NCBI RefSeq assembly: GCF_000497045.1
Contig: NW_015961970.1
Span: forward strand, 1,674,802 to 1,738,801
Length of the DNA: 64,000 nt
Source of the DNA: Kalmanozyma brasiliensis GHG001
Taxonomy: Eukaryota > Basidiomycota > Ustilaginomycetes > Ustilaginales
Reading direction: 5' to 3'
Shown: positions 10,995 through 21,003 of the stretch, piece by piece
Numbering within the stretch: position 1 is the first letter of the stretch
How the letters are laid out: each line of letters begins with the position of its first letter
Position numbers and translations under genes: made by a program
Notes under the pieces: model-generated
Seen by the model: the letters and a program-made list of their open reading frames with translations, nothing else
What the model was told of the DNA's origin: nothing
Database searches by the model: none

Positions 10995-12498
10995 TCAGGT
11001 ATACACAGATCGAAGAGCAGCACCCCGTTCTCCGCCTCCGCCTCGTCTTCGTGAAGCACCAGAGGCCGACTTGCCCAGCATCCCTCCTTCGCCCGTGTCT
11101 TCCTTGCCACCGGCCTGGACCACCTCGAACTTGTCCGTCAGCTGTCGAAGGTCCGATCCAAAGTCCGCATTCGCCAAACAAAGCGCAGCCCAAAGAAGAA
11201 TCGAAGTCGGCGAGGTTTGCGCAAGAGAAGGGTGAATGGAAAGGGAGAGTTTTGGTCAGCGTCAGTGCTTCCGTGCCAATTCCCACGCTAGGACGGGTCC
11301 AGAGCCTCGCTTGTTTCGGCAAATGCAAGGTGTCCAGACTTACCTCGTTCATCGTATGCAGGCTCTCCGTGAGTACCGAAAGGTAGTTGGTCAGGAGGAC
11401 GTCGTTGTGTTCCTGAAATGGGAAGGCGGCGCACAGGGCAGATTGATCGAGAAGGTCAGTTGGATGCGTCCCGATGATGGTCCAAGATGCTTTCGATCGA
11501 CTCGATGAGATCGATGGGACGCTCTGTCGTAGGTCGCAGCTCTAACACTCACCCGTAGAAGCTCCACCTTGAGTTCCGGCAGCACCGTCTGTGGCAGGTT
11601 GGCAACAACCGTCTGAACCTGCCGCAACGCTTCGTGGTCCCAAGACGCGGATCCGTCCTTGACCGCTTGTAGATATGTGAGGACCTGTCGGATTCGGTCG
11701 TTGAGCTTGCTGATTGCGCTGTGTTGCGCTTGCATGCCAGCCAGCACTGTGAGCAAGAAGGAGAAGTAGAAACAGTCAGCTGCTATGCAAGAGGCAGCCA
11801 TGATTCGACTGAGCTGAGCGATACGTACTGGTACTCTCATGATCACCTCCAGACTCGGCACCAGCTTTGCTTGCGTGGTCTACCGCGATGCGTTCTGCCT
11901 CGCCCGTCTCGATCTTATATCCAGCCGGTACGAAGAAGTTGGTGGTCTCACCCTGGACCAGCTCTGTGACCGATTCATAGACTCTGATCGGAAGCTCTCC
12001 ATTCACCTCTGCATTCTCGAAGGATGAGACCGTCTGATGAAGCTGAACAAGAAGCGGCGTTTCGTTGTACGCCAGCAGCTGCTTGTGGACTTCGAGATCT
12101 TGCGATGTGGGGATCTCGCCGATCGTGTACCAGCCGAGCAGGTCGAGAGTGGGAAACACCTGCTTATACAGGCCCTGGCGTGCTTTGAGGAAGGTGTGAT
12201 TGATCGCCGGAGCCGATGTGGGTGACGAGGGTGGATCTAGCTGGAGCTCGAACGAATTCTGAATCTCGATGTCTCGACCCTGCTGTGTCCCGAGCAGGAC
12301 GCCGTAGACCGTCAGCTGGGCATCTTTGCTCTGTAGTCTCGTTCGCACCAAGTGCTCGGAGATGTTGAGGATTGGAAGAGGATGTAGGCTGATGTTGCTG
12401 CCTATCCCTGAGGAAGAATGAGTATCGAGAACGACCGGCGACAGCTTTGAGGTCTTAAGGTTGCTCGACGAGCCCGATGGCCCGGCCTGCGATGACAT
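10995..12498 (-). CDS. CSN6: COP9 signalosome subunit 6 (MPN-domain, non-catalytic)
   Basis: Four exons on the minus strand: 12498-11829, 11746-11553, 11412-11344, 11141-10995 (359 residues in frame). Introns of 82, 140, 69-flanking 202 nt-class have GTACGT, GTGAGT and GTAAGT donors and CAG acceptors; the three introns are 82, 140 and 202 nt. The N-terminal MPN domain begins ISLHPLPILNISEHLVR and contains GWYTIGEIPTSQDLEVHKQ, the CSN6 signature. The zinc-binding JAMM His-x-His...Asp set is absent, as is normal for CSN6. The C-terminal helices carry VLLTNYLSVLTESLHTMNE joined to LTDKFEVVQ, like the MNQFVNKF end of animal CSN6. The gene product is a structural subunit of the cullin deneddylase complex. 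The CENP-W-like gene starts 311 bases away in the opposite direction. Confidence 0.9.
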
Positions 12499-12809
12499 AT
12501 CGATCCTGAAGCTGCTCCTGCAGGTATAGCTCGATGCAGCGACGTAGATCAGGCTGCTTCGAGTGACAGTGATGGTGATGAAGACGAAGGTATTGGAGTC
12601 AAGATGGCTCGAGCACCTCTTTGCGCTGTGCTGCTGCGCATTCTTACTCCACTTTGACAGGTGGGACCTTTGCACGTGATGTAACATCACCGAATAATCG
12701 CAAAGCGTGAGTCGCGTCTCTCACAACACTTTGAATCCTGTCCTTGTCTCCTCAACACCTTCCTTCCTCCATCCATACCCTTTCCGATCGCCAGTTCCGT
12801 TGCGCAATC
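12499..12809. promoter_or_regulatory. Bidirectional promoter between CSN6 and the CENP-W-like gene
   Basis: A 311-base gap between two divergent start codons. It contains an E-box CACGTG (12673-12678) overlapping a 13-base near-palindrome TGATGTAACATCA (12677-12689). The pyrimidine-rich leader of the + strand gene follows. Shared promoter use is inferred from geometry. Confidence 0.45.
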
Positions 12810-13046
12810 ATGAAGCTTCCAGCACGCTCTCTAGTCAAGAGACTCGTTCGCGCTCACCTTCCGCCAAACATGAGGCTCTCCAAGACCGCCGACCTCTACG
12901 TGATGCTCGCTTTCCTTATCTACATGCAGAGGCTCGCCAACGAGTCCAGGATGGCGCAGCAGGTCGATTTGTCGAACGGACTCAAAGGCTCGCGGACCAT
13001 CACGAGACGCCACATCAATGGCGCTCGCAAACGTGTCCGTGGTTGA
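12810..13046 (+). CDS. CENP-W-like histone-fold kinetochore protein
   Basis: A small gene of 78 residues. The first ATG of this frame is 12810 (MKLPARSLVKRLVRAH). After a basic N-terminus comes RLSKTADLYVMLAFLIYMQRL, then ANESR, then a terminal helix RTITRRHINGARKRVRG. This is the order seen in animal CENP-W: the RLEKSGDLLVHLNCLLFVHRL helix, the AEESR motif, then INKEHVLAAAKVILKKSRG. The length (about 80-90) also fits. CENP-W pairs with CENP-T through histone folds and binds centromeric DNA in the constitutive centromere-associated network (yeast Wip1). No intron. An overlapping open frame (12707-13111) is a shadow. The identification is by motif reading and needs a profile search. Confidence 0.72.
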   Translation: MKLPARSLVKRLVRAHLPPNMRLSKTADLYVMLAFLIYMQRLANESRMAQQVDLSNGLKGSRTITRRHINGARKRVRG

Positions 13047-13536
13047 AATGCTCCTGTCTCCCGGCCACAACACGAACACGCGAACCAACATCATCAAGAG
13101 CATTCATCTAATCGAGCGCTAGCGTGAAGCCATTGGCCGATTGCGCTTCAGACGGCAGCTCGGCGTGCCTGACTTGGCGAAGATTCCGCTTTCAACACCA
13201 GATGACATCGTGGATCGACGCTGTCACGCGCAGCAATGACACTTCCAGCATGATCAGCATCACAGAAAGAGCGGTCAACCCGACTCGCCGTCGTCGGCAT
13301 CGCACGCAGCTTCTTGTGTGGCCGATCGACCGATAGCCACAGCCGCTACCTTCCACCCGTGAAGTCAGCACGCTCTCCAAGACAGTCTTCATCTGAGACT
13401 GAGCTCGCAGACTCGACGATGCCCATCCCGCACGCTGGGCCATTGCAACAAGGTGTACATGAGTCATGTCATTATCTGCTCTACAAAAGCAGTCATACAT
13501 CATACTATGCAATACAGCATGTCAAGTTCGTCTCGT
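13047..13536. other. Convergent intergenic region, no gene seen
   Basis: About 490 bases between the convergent stops of the CENP-W-like gene and the giant Ser-rich gene. Nothing beyond expected 3' UTRs is recognised. Confidence 0.55.
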
Positions 13537-16500
13537 CTAGATCATCTTACTCCGAGGCGGTGAGTAGTAGCGCATGAACGGCTTGGGGTTTCCCAACCTT
13601 GCCAGTTCGGCCTGGATCTCGTCCTCCATGGTGTTATTCCCACTGGGTAGGGAGCCCAAGGAAGGGGGAGCGCCGGTCGAAATGTTGCTGTAGACGGACG
13701 AGAGCGTTGAGCCGGTCGACTTGTCGGTGGCGTTGCTGACGGTGCGGCTGCCGCTGGCGGTCGTGGCCGTGTAGCGCGAGCTCGGTTTGAGACCCAATCG
13801 CGGCAGACGTGACGAGACGCTGCGATCCGAGCTGCCACTCACCGAACGGCTCGTCGGGATCTTGCTCGCAGCAGCGAGACGCGGCAGTTGGGACAAGGTC
13901 GAGCTTTTCGTCACCGTGGCTTGCGACGTGGATCGAGGAAGGGAGGAAGATAGGACGCGCTGAGGCGTCACTCCATTGCTCAGAACACTCGGCTGGATCG
14001 TGGAGGGCACAGAGCTGAGCGCCTCTTCCTCGACTTCGTTGTTCCGATTGTAGCCGTCATCGAAATGACCATTGTCACCGAGTCGCGAGTCAATGGTGTC
14101 TGCTCCAGCTGACGACAACATGGGCGCTTGTTCGTGCGGCCTCTTCAACGGCGTAGGGATGATCTCGTCCTCGATTTCTGGCAGCTGCTCATCCGGGATG
14201 TTCCAAATGTCACTGTCGTCCTTGGGCAAGCTGAGGCCCAGCAAGGTAGGCGACGCCTGCCGCGCCTGCGTCGGCTTGTTCGATTCGCGATGCGGGTGAC
14301 GGAGCAGGCTGCTGCTTCGAGGCGTCGGAAGCGGCGATGCTTGGCTCGAACGTTGCGAGCCTCGCTCGTCCCTGAAGAGACCTCCGGGTCCGTTGAGCAA
14401 GGACACGGGCCGAGCGCGCGGCATCTCGCTTCTGCTCGTAGGCAGTGTAGCTTGTTCGGACCCAGGCAGGCCCGCGACGAACGCTTCCGAGCGTGTGCTT
14501 CTGTGCGTCGGCTTGAGCAGGGCCGAGATGGATGCGGATGAGAAGGAAGGCGGAGGCGAAACCATCGGGTTTGCGGTGCCACGCGGCGAGAAGGGGAGCG
14601 ACGGGACGCCTGCTCTGGAACGAAGGGACGGGGGCAGCTCGACATCCATGATGGACCCTTCGCCGTCCTCGGAGCCCAACGTCTGATCCGCGGTCGAGTT
14701 GAGCTGGAAGTCGAGATAGCGGAGCTCCATGAGCTCGCTCTCCAGATTCTGGATCTGGTCGATTAGCGTCACTTCTCGAGAATCGCGACGCTCGAGTTCG
14801 CGCTCCAGCTCCAGCACGCGCGTCACCTCGGCATGGAGGTCCGAGGTGAGTCGGTCATAGCGGGCGTGCATGGCGTTGTTCTCGGACCGAACAATCTCGA
14901 GCGTATCTAGCAGACTCTCCTTCTCCAGCTCGTGGCGGCGGAGCAAGTTGGCGACCGAGTGCTGCGAGGCGGACGTGTTCAACGATCGTGGGGTGCCTAG
15001 CGTCTTGGCGGTGGCGGACGGGCTTGTGTGTCCTGCACCTGAGCTGGCCCGACCTACGGTCGTGTTGTCGGTGCTGAAGCGTTTGTGAGAGCCATCAATG
15101 TCGTTCAGCAGAGAAGAGGCGATGTGGTCTCGACCCAGCAATAGCGAGTAGCGGCTTGAGCTGGATTTGGCATCGGAGAGCGGACGCCTGCGGAACGCCG
15201 TGGCCTCCGCCGTGGCTTCGTCGTGCGCAGAAGTAGCCGTAGAGACGCTGCTTTGACGCAGCATGTGCGGGTTCATGTCCGTGGGTATACCCATGAGACC
15301 GGACAATGATGTGGATGTGCGCGTATCTGCAGCTGGGTGGGCGCGTGTCGAGATTCGAGCAGCTGGCTGGTTGAAGCCGCCGCCAGATGTGTCCAGTATG
15401 CTGCGGGTGGAGAGTGCCGCCTGGCTAAGCGGCTCGTCCGTCTTGGTCGATGCCTTTGCCAGAGGAGAGTTCTGGAAGGGTTCGTTGGCGCTCGACGCCG
15501 CTTGACCATGCTTCATCGGACGGCGCGGAGGCTCGAAGCCAAGGCGACCATCATCCCCTCGCATCTGGGGCGAAGGTGTCACACCGATGGCCGAAGACTG
15601 GACGAGCGCCAGCATGCGATTGTACGCCTCCTCGATGTCGCGCATGCCCTCTTGTCGTCTCTTTGCAGCTCGCGCAGGTGTGGCCTCGGACAGGATCGAC
15701 ACGTCCCCGGCCGGCCTTCGTTCGCTATCCGCATCCGCAACCTCGGACAAGAAGCTCTCCATGCCCAGCGTATCGACGGATTGATGGGCGAGAGCAGTGC
15801 CTGAGTCGTCTTTGTCGGTGAGTTGCGAGGAGCTGATGGCCCTTCGAACACTGCGCACGGCATCGGCAAGTGCGTCGTGCGACTCGGGGGCAAGCGTGAT
15901 GCGTCGTCCGTCGTCACTCATGACAAAGGAGGAGTCGTCGTGCGCCCAAGCGCCAGGAAGGGAGAGCTCGTCGGCACTCTCGTTGGCGGCGTGCGAGACG
16001 GACATGGGTTGCAGCAGCCCGTCTCGAGAGAGTACGCTCGTTGAAGAGGGGTTGGCGTGCATCCCGTACGAGGCGCTCGACATTCTCTGGCGCAGAGAAG
16101 TCACGTCGAAGCTGCCCTCGTCGCGATTGTCTTGCAGAGCTGCCTCTACGGCTGCGAGGTGGCTCTCGATCTCGGTCACCTTGACTTCGGGTACGATGAC
16201 CTCCTGGTCCTCTGACGTCTCGCCGTGTAGGCGATCGCGTGGATGCGGATCGTCTTCTTCGGGTCCTGCCGTGGCTGTCGAGAAGCGAGAGAGCTGCGGG
16301 CGGGTCTGATGCGCCCGAGATCCCTCCTGTCTTGTGTCCAGGGACGCCAGAGGGATCGAATCGAGACCGCCAAAGGTGTCGCGTTTCGAGCGGATCTGCG
16401 CGCCAATCGCTCCCTCGGACGTCTCCTGAGAGGCCTGGGAGGAGGGCGCAAGGAGTGAATTGCGATTCGACTTGTCGAGTGTCTCAACGAGCGCTGTATG

Positions 16501-19500
16501 GGATGCAGCTGGTAGATGCGTGTCGTGTGGATGAGCGTGAAGGGAGGCATCATCGTCGTCCTCCCGATCGAGGAAGTCGTAATGCTGACCGTTGTGGCCG
16601 GTCACCGAAGGGGACGGAGACGATTCTTCGGCTGTAGCGCGATGAGTCTGCTCAGAATCCTGATGCAAGAGTTCGCTGCTGGGAGAGGCGACCGATTGGT
16701 GATAGGGCGTAGACCTCATCGCGCCAGAGTTGCTGCGAGCGCTGAGACGCCTCTCCAAGTTGGTGATCAGGTCGGAGAGGGGCGAGTCCTGCCTGGGGCC
16801 TTGATCAAAGTGGCGAGCCAGTGGCGTGTCTAGCGTGCGTAGGCTGACGCGGGACGCCTTGGAACCCGAGGCCAATCGACGAGCTGAAGCGGATTTGGGC
16901 GAGTCAAAGTGGGTGACCGCCGTCCGGAAAGAACTCGTTGTGGTTGCGGTGTCGAAGCGGTTGGCCGGAAGGCTGTGCTCTGGCGGGGTATGATCGTCGT
17001 CATCGGAACTGTCGACGTCGTCAATGTGCGTCGATCGCATGGAATAGTCCGCATCCACCGGCTCGAGACCTTGCCAGATGCGAGGAATTCCGGGTCTTGG
17101 TCGCGCGTGTCCCTCCGAGACCGCAGCTTGGCTGAAACTGGACGACTCTACCCCTTCATCAACAGCATCGAAAGTAGTGTGCCTTGGTGTAGCGGAGGGC
17201 TCGTCGTCCCCATGAGACGGCGGATCGCTTATGTCGACAATGTGATCGGTCTGATGTTTCGTAGGCGAGAGCGTTCGGTCCTCTCGGCTGCCGTCGACGT
17301 CGGCTCCGTCGTCCGTCTCTTGTGATTGGGTCGTCACAGGACTTCTGAGCATCCCTGCTGGTCCTTGCTGTTGGTGTGCCGTAGATTTGGGCGGTCGCCG
17401 CCTTCCGATGATGACAAAGTCTCGGGTCCTGCCCTCGTCCTCATCGGAGGACAGCTGGTCGAAGCCAGCAAAGTCGGGATCGCGAGTCAGGAAAGGCGAG
17501 CTGGAGCTGAGTGGCAGGCCGTCCTTGGGAAAGGCAGAATCGCCGTCTCGTGGCAACAATCCTGACTGACCGAAGGATTCTTGTCGCTTCCTTCGCTGGC
17601 GGAACGGAGCAAAGATGGACGATGAGCGGGGGATCTTGGAGGGTCCGGCTTCCCTCGATTTGGCTCGGCGTTGCGTCAGGGTCTGCGGTTTGAGCTCGTA
17701 TGGTCTACCTCTGAAAGAAAAGAGGCTTTCAGCGCGAGGAATGGATGTGTTTGTGTCCTCCTCCTGCGTTCCAAGCTCGTCAGGCAGGGCGACGGATGTC
17801 TTGCTGGGGCTCAGAACCAGGCTGGGAGCGCCTCCTATCGATGGCGACTTGTTGCTCTTGACACTTGCTCTGCGAATGAGCCTGCGGATCAAGGTCTCTG
17901 GATTCTTGGAATGGGCCTCTCCAGTCGAGAGGACGCTTGTGCGCTCGCGCGGCGTGAACTGAGCGCTGGAGCGTGCCGGGAACTTGAAGGGTCTGGACGA
18001 GCTGCGGCTATGCACCACCTCGCTCTCGGCCCGCTGACCCTCTGCGCGTCGGACGGAAGGACGATCGTCCTGCAACGCCTGCGGCACAGGCGTCAGCGCG
18101 GATGTGGAGATCGCGCGCGAAGTGCTAATAGGGGACACAGCGGGACGAGCGTCGGTGTGCTGACGCAGAGAGGCGTCCACCGAATCGGATCCCGCATTCT
18201 GTTCTTCGTTGGCTGGAAAGTCGCGCAAGGGAGGTGTTGCGAGCGTGGGAGGCTGCATCTTCATGATAGGCGAGCTTGCCGACTCGACGCTGGTGTTGGA
18301 ATGGCTGAAGGGTGGCAACGGCGCTGGTGCTGCTTCCGGTACTGTTGCATGGTCGCGCTCTGACCCTGCCGAAGCGTCGTGATGGATGTGAGCATCATGA
18401 GCGGCAGGATGCTCTACAATCGATGTCAAGTCGTCGTGATGGTGCGAGGAGGAAGGGATGGGCTCGGATGGAGCCGAGTACGCCGATAATCGGGAGACCG
18501 GCTGCTCTCGAAGACTGGTTCCAAAGTGTTCGCCCGCGCCAGCACTGGGTCCCTTGGCACTGACGGAGCTCTCCTCGTAGCTGCGCGTGCTCGGCTGGTC
18601 GGAGAAGGTGCGGTTCATGCTTGCTGAACCTGCCTCTGAGGGAGCGTTGAACCTGCGCAGGGAGCCCACGTCGGATGCGAGCTCGGTGGCAGGGGTCCGT
18701 GTGCCGTCTGATGCGCTATCTGGCATGATGAAAGGAAATCCAGCAGCGCGAACCTGGGCGAGGCCTAGCGAACGGCTTTGAGAGAGTTTATGGGACAACG
18801 AGGAAGACACGTTGAGCGAGGAAAGGTCGGGAAGCGTTCCCAACGAGTGTGCGTTGCGAGTGTGCCGGGTAGGAGGGTGTACGAGGTTGGATGAGCGTCG
18901 ATCGAATGAAGCCGAAACGGAGCGTCTAGGAGGTGGAGGAAGTAGACTAGTGGGTTGATCTCGATTGCGATGCCAGACTCCGAATGGATGGGGCTGGCAG
19001 ATGTCGAAGGAGGGTGAAGCGCACGGATTGTCTTGAGCTTGGCCAAGTTTGCGAATGATTGAAGTCTCTATTGTTGGCCTGTGAGCTGCGGGATTGTGAG
19101 AGGAGCCGATGGGGCCATGAGGAATGGCTACAAGGAAGGACGCATAGCGAATGAGATTGTGTGAGATGTAGGTAGAGATGGCAGATTGAGGAAGAAGAAG
19201 CGAAAGAGGCAAGAAGGCCAACCACTTACCATCCGTAGTGAGAGATTTGACAGGTCTCGAGGCGCATCCATCCGCAGCCGACTTATCCAGCTTATGCTGC
19301 TTCCAAATGGCCCTTTCCGGAAAATCTTAGATTAAAAAATAAAAAAAAAGGATCAGCAAGGCAGACTCAGTGACCGATGATGATGATGATGATTTTCAAC
19401 GCAGCAGCAGCAGCAGCAGCTAAATTAGTACTCACCCTTTGTCAGGAACCGGTCACTTGGACCAACTCCGCCTCCCGCAGCCTCAAATTGGATGCATTCG

Positions 19501-20321
19501 AGCTTCTTCCTGGCGTGGCTGAAGGCGTTGGGGCTCAACGCCCGTCTCGGCCCCTTGCTGATGATGTCTTCTCTGCGAATGGACGCTCTTTTCCTGAACA
19601 AGCCGCTGCCGGCGGAATTAGCCTTGGACCAGGTTCGAGGTTGGAAAGGTGCGCTGAGGATGGTAGACGCCCTTTCTTTGATGTGTGACGACGATATCCT
19701 TCGCGTTGATGCTGGATCACGTCGGGCTGGGAGGCTAGTCTCGCGAGGTGATTGGATGGCGGGCCTCTCTGCAGCTGCTTTTCCAAATGCGTCGTTACGG
19801 GCAAAGGCTCGCCTGAGCGAGTTCAACGTGGACCCTGGCGGCCGCTGCTCAGGATCTTCCACTCTGCTCCTGTCACCCCTAGATGGACGGCTCGCTTCGC
19901 CGCCCGCATATGCAAATGGCCGATCTTCCTGCCGCGCCTTTCCAAGCCTGTTGCTAGCCTCAAAAAATGTCACCAACTTAACTGTATGACGGCGATTTTC
20001 GCTCTCGTCTCGAACTTGGGCAGACCGGCGGCTGCGCCGCCACCATAGCTTTGCTGCGTCTTCCGATGTGCTTGCAACCGATTGTGACTGTGCTATCGAG
20101 TGAGATCGCCCCGTGGCAGCGCCGCTGGTGCTTGCTTCCGTGTTCCTTGACCGATCGGCCAACGGGCGAGGGTTCCGATACTCGGCGTCGATAAACGAGA
20201 CAGGTGTCGCTTTGCAATCCTCACTCCTGTCATGATGGTGTTGGCTGGAGGATCGACCCCGTCTCGGTCCGCCACCCACGACCGAGCTGAAGTTGAATCG
20301 CCGTAGCCAGTTGTCGGGCAT
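13537..20321 (-). CDS. Giant Ser-rich protein with one coiled coil; modelled as a single three-exon gene
   Basis: Proposed exons on the minus strand: 20321-19436, 19325-19230 and 19067-13537, about 2170 residues. The 298-codon frame starting MPDNWLRRF ends right after a GTGAGT donor (19435). An acceptor TAATCTAAG (to 19326) leads into a 96-base exon that is fully open in the required phase (DFPERAIWK...). That exon ends in a GTAAGT donor (19229), whose phase matches an acceptor AATAG (19068) in the huge downstream frame. If not joined, the large protein starts at 18726 (MPDSASD, 1729 residues) or nearby, and the upstream 298-residue frame is a separate gene. The sequence is mostly disordered Ser/Pro/Asp-rich. 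One long coiled coil, RRHELEKESLLDTLEIVRSE onward (about 170 codons N-terminal of the SLLRHPH region), is followed by a basic Ser-rich tail ending YYSPPRSKMI. I recognise no catalytic domain. A cytoskeletal or polarity scaffold is only a guess. Confidence 0.62.
19376..19420. repeat. Two adjacent trinucleotide microsatellites inside predicted intron 1
   Basis: A GAT run (19376-19393) and a CAG run (19401-19420) lie next to each other in the 110-base interval between the GTGAGT donor and the TAATCTAAG acceptor of the giant Ser-rich gene. Being intronic, they would not be translated. If the intron call is wrong, they lie in a 3' UTR. Confidence 0.8.
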
Positions 20322-21003
20322 GGCTCCTGTGCATGCGCCGGTGGCGATGTAGCCCTTCGAGTTGCGCCAAGCAGCTCCATCAGCAGCGTACTCTGTGGCT
20401 ATCTCGATGATAAGATCTCGTTCTCATCAGTTCCGTGGATTAGATGTCCTAACAAGGTCGTGTAAGGTGTCGTGGGAGAGATGGTGGCAGGGCGTCCGTT
20501 GCGAAGGCAAGATGAACCTCGAAGGTTTTGCCGTCTGTGAGCGAGCGAGCCGAGCTTCTCGAGGCTCTGCTCCTGACAGCTGCATGACTGCAGGGCATGA
20601 ACGCGACCCGAGCGCTCACTTCAATAGGCCGTATCGAGTTAAACGGCTCCTAGGAGCTCGTCACATGCATGCGAACTGCACTGTGGGCGGGCGTCCCAGA
20701 TTGTCTTCATTCTTGTCAAGCGCACGACCCTTCATATCACAAGGTTCGAGCGCATTCGATCAAAATATCGCTGCACCAACGGCGCCCGGCTCAGCGCATG
20801 ATAAGCTTTACAACAATAGCTGATCCTTGAATGGCATCCCGGAGACCGATCCCCGCCGGCGAATCCTTCCTGTACCTATTGATCAAAGTTCGAGCCGACC
20901 GCGAGTCTGACATCGCTTCAGGCAACAGTTATGGATGCTGTAATTGCGTTGCGATGCGATAGTGCGAACTCTACGAAATGCTTAGAGTGTCGACAAACAG
21001 GTA
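20322..21003. other. Intergenic region, no gene seen
   Basis: About 680 bases between the start of the giant Ser-rich gene and the stop of the F-BAR/RhoGAP gene, both on the minus strand. Open frames here are short and not coding-like. Confidence 0.55.

Noticed and set aside
12707..13111. 134-codon frame overlapping the CENP-W-like gene on the same strand
   Set aside because: No protein character, and it overlaps a shorter frame with a recognisable histone-fold pattern.
18985..19232. A start exon consisting only of ATG before GTAAGT for the large Ser-rich frame
   Set aside because: Possible in phase (acceptor at 18994), but the three-exon model explains the upstream 298-codon frame and the 96-base open exon as well. 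Kept only as an alternative.
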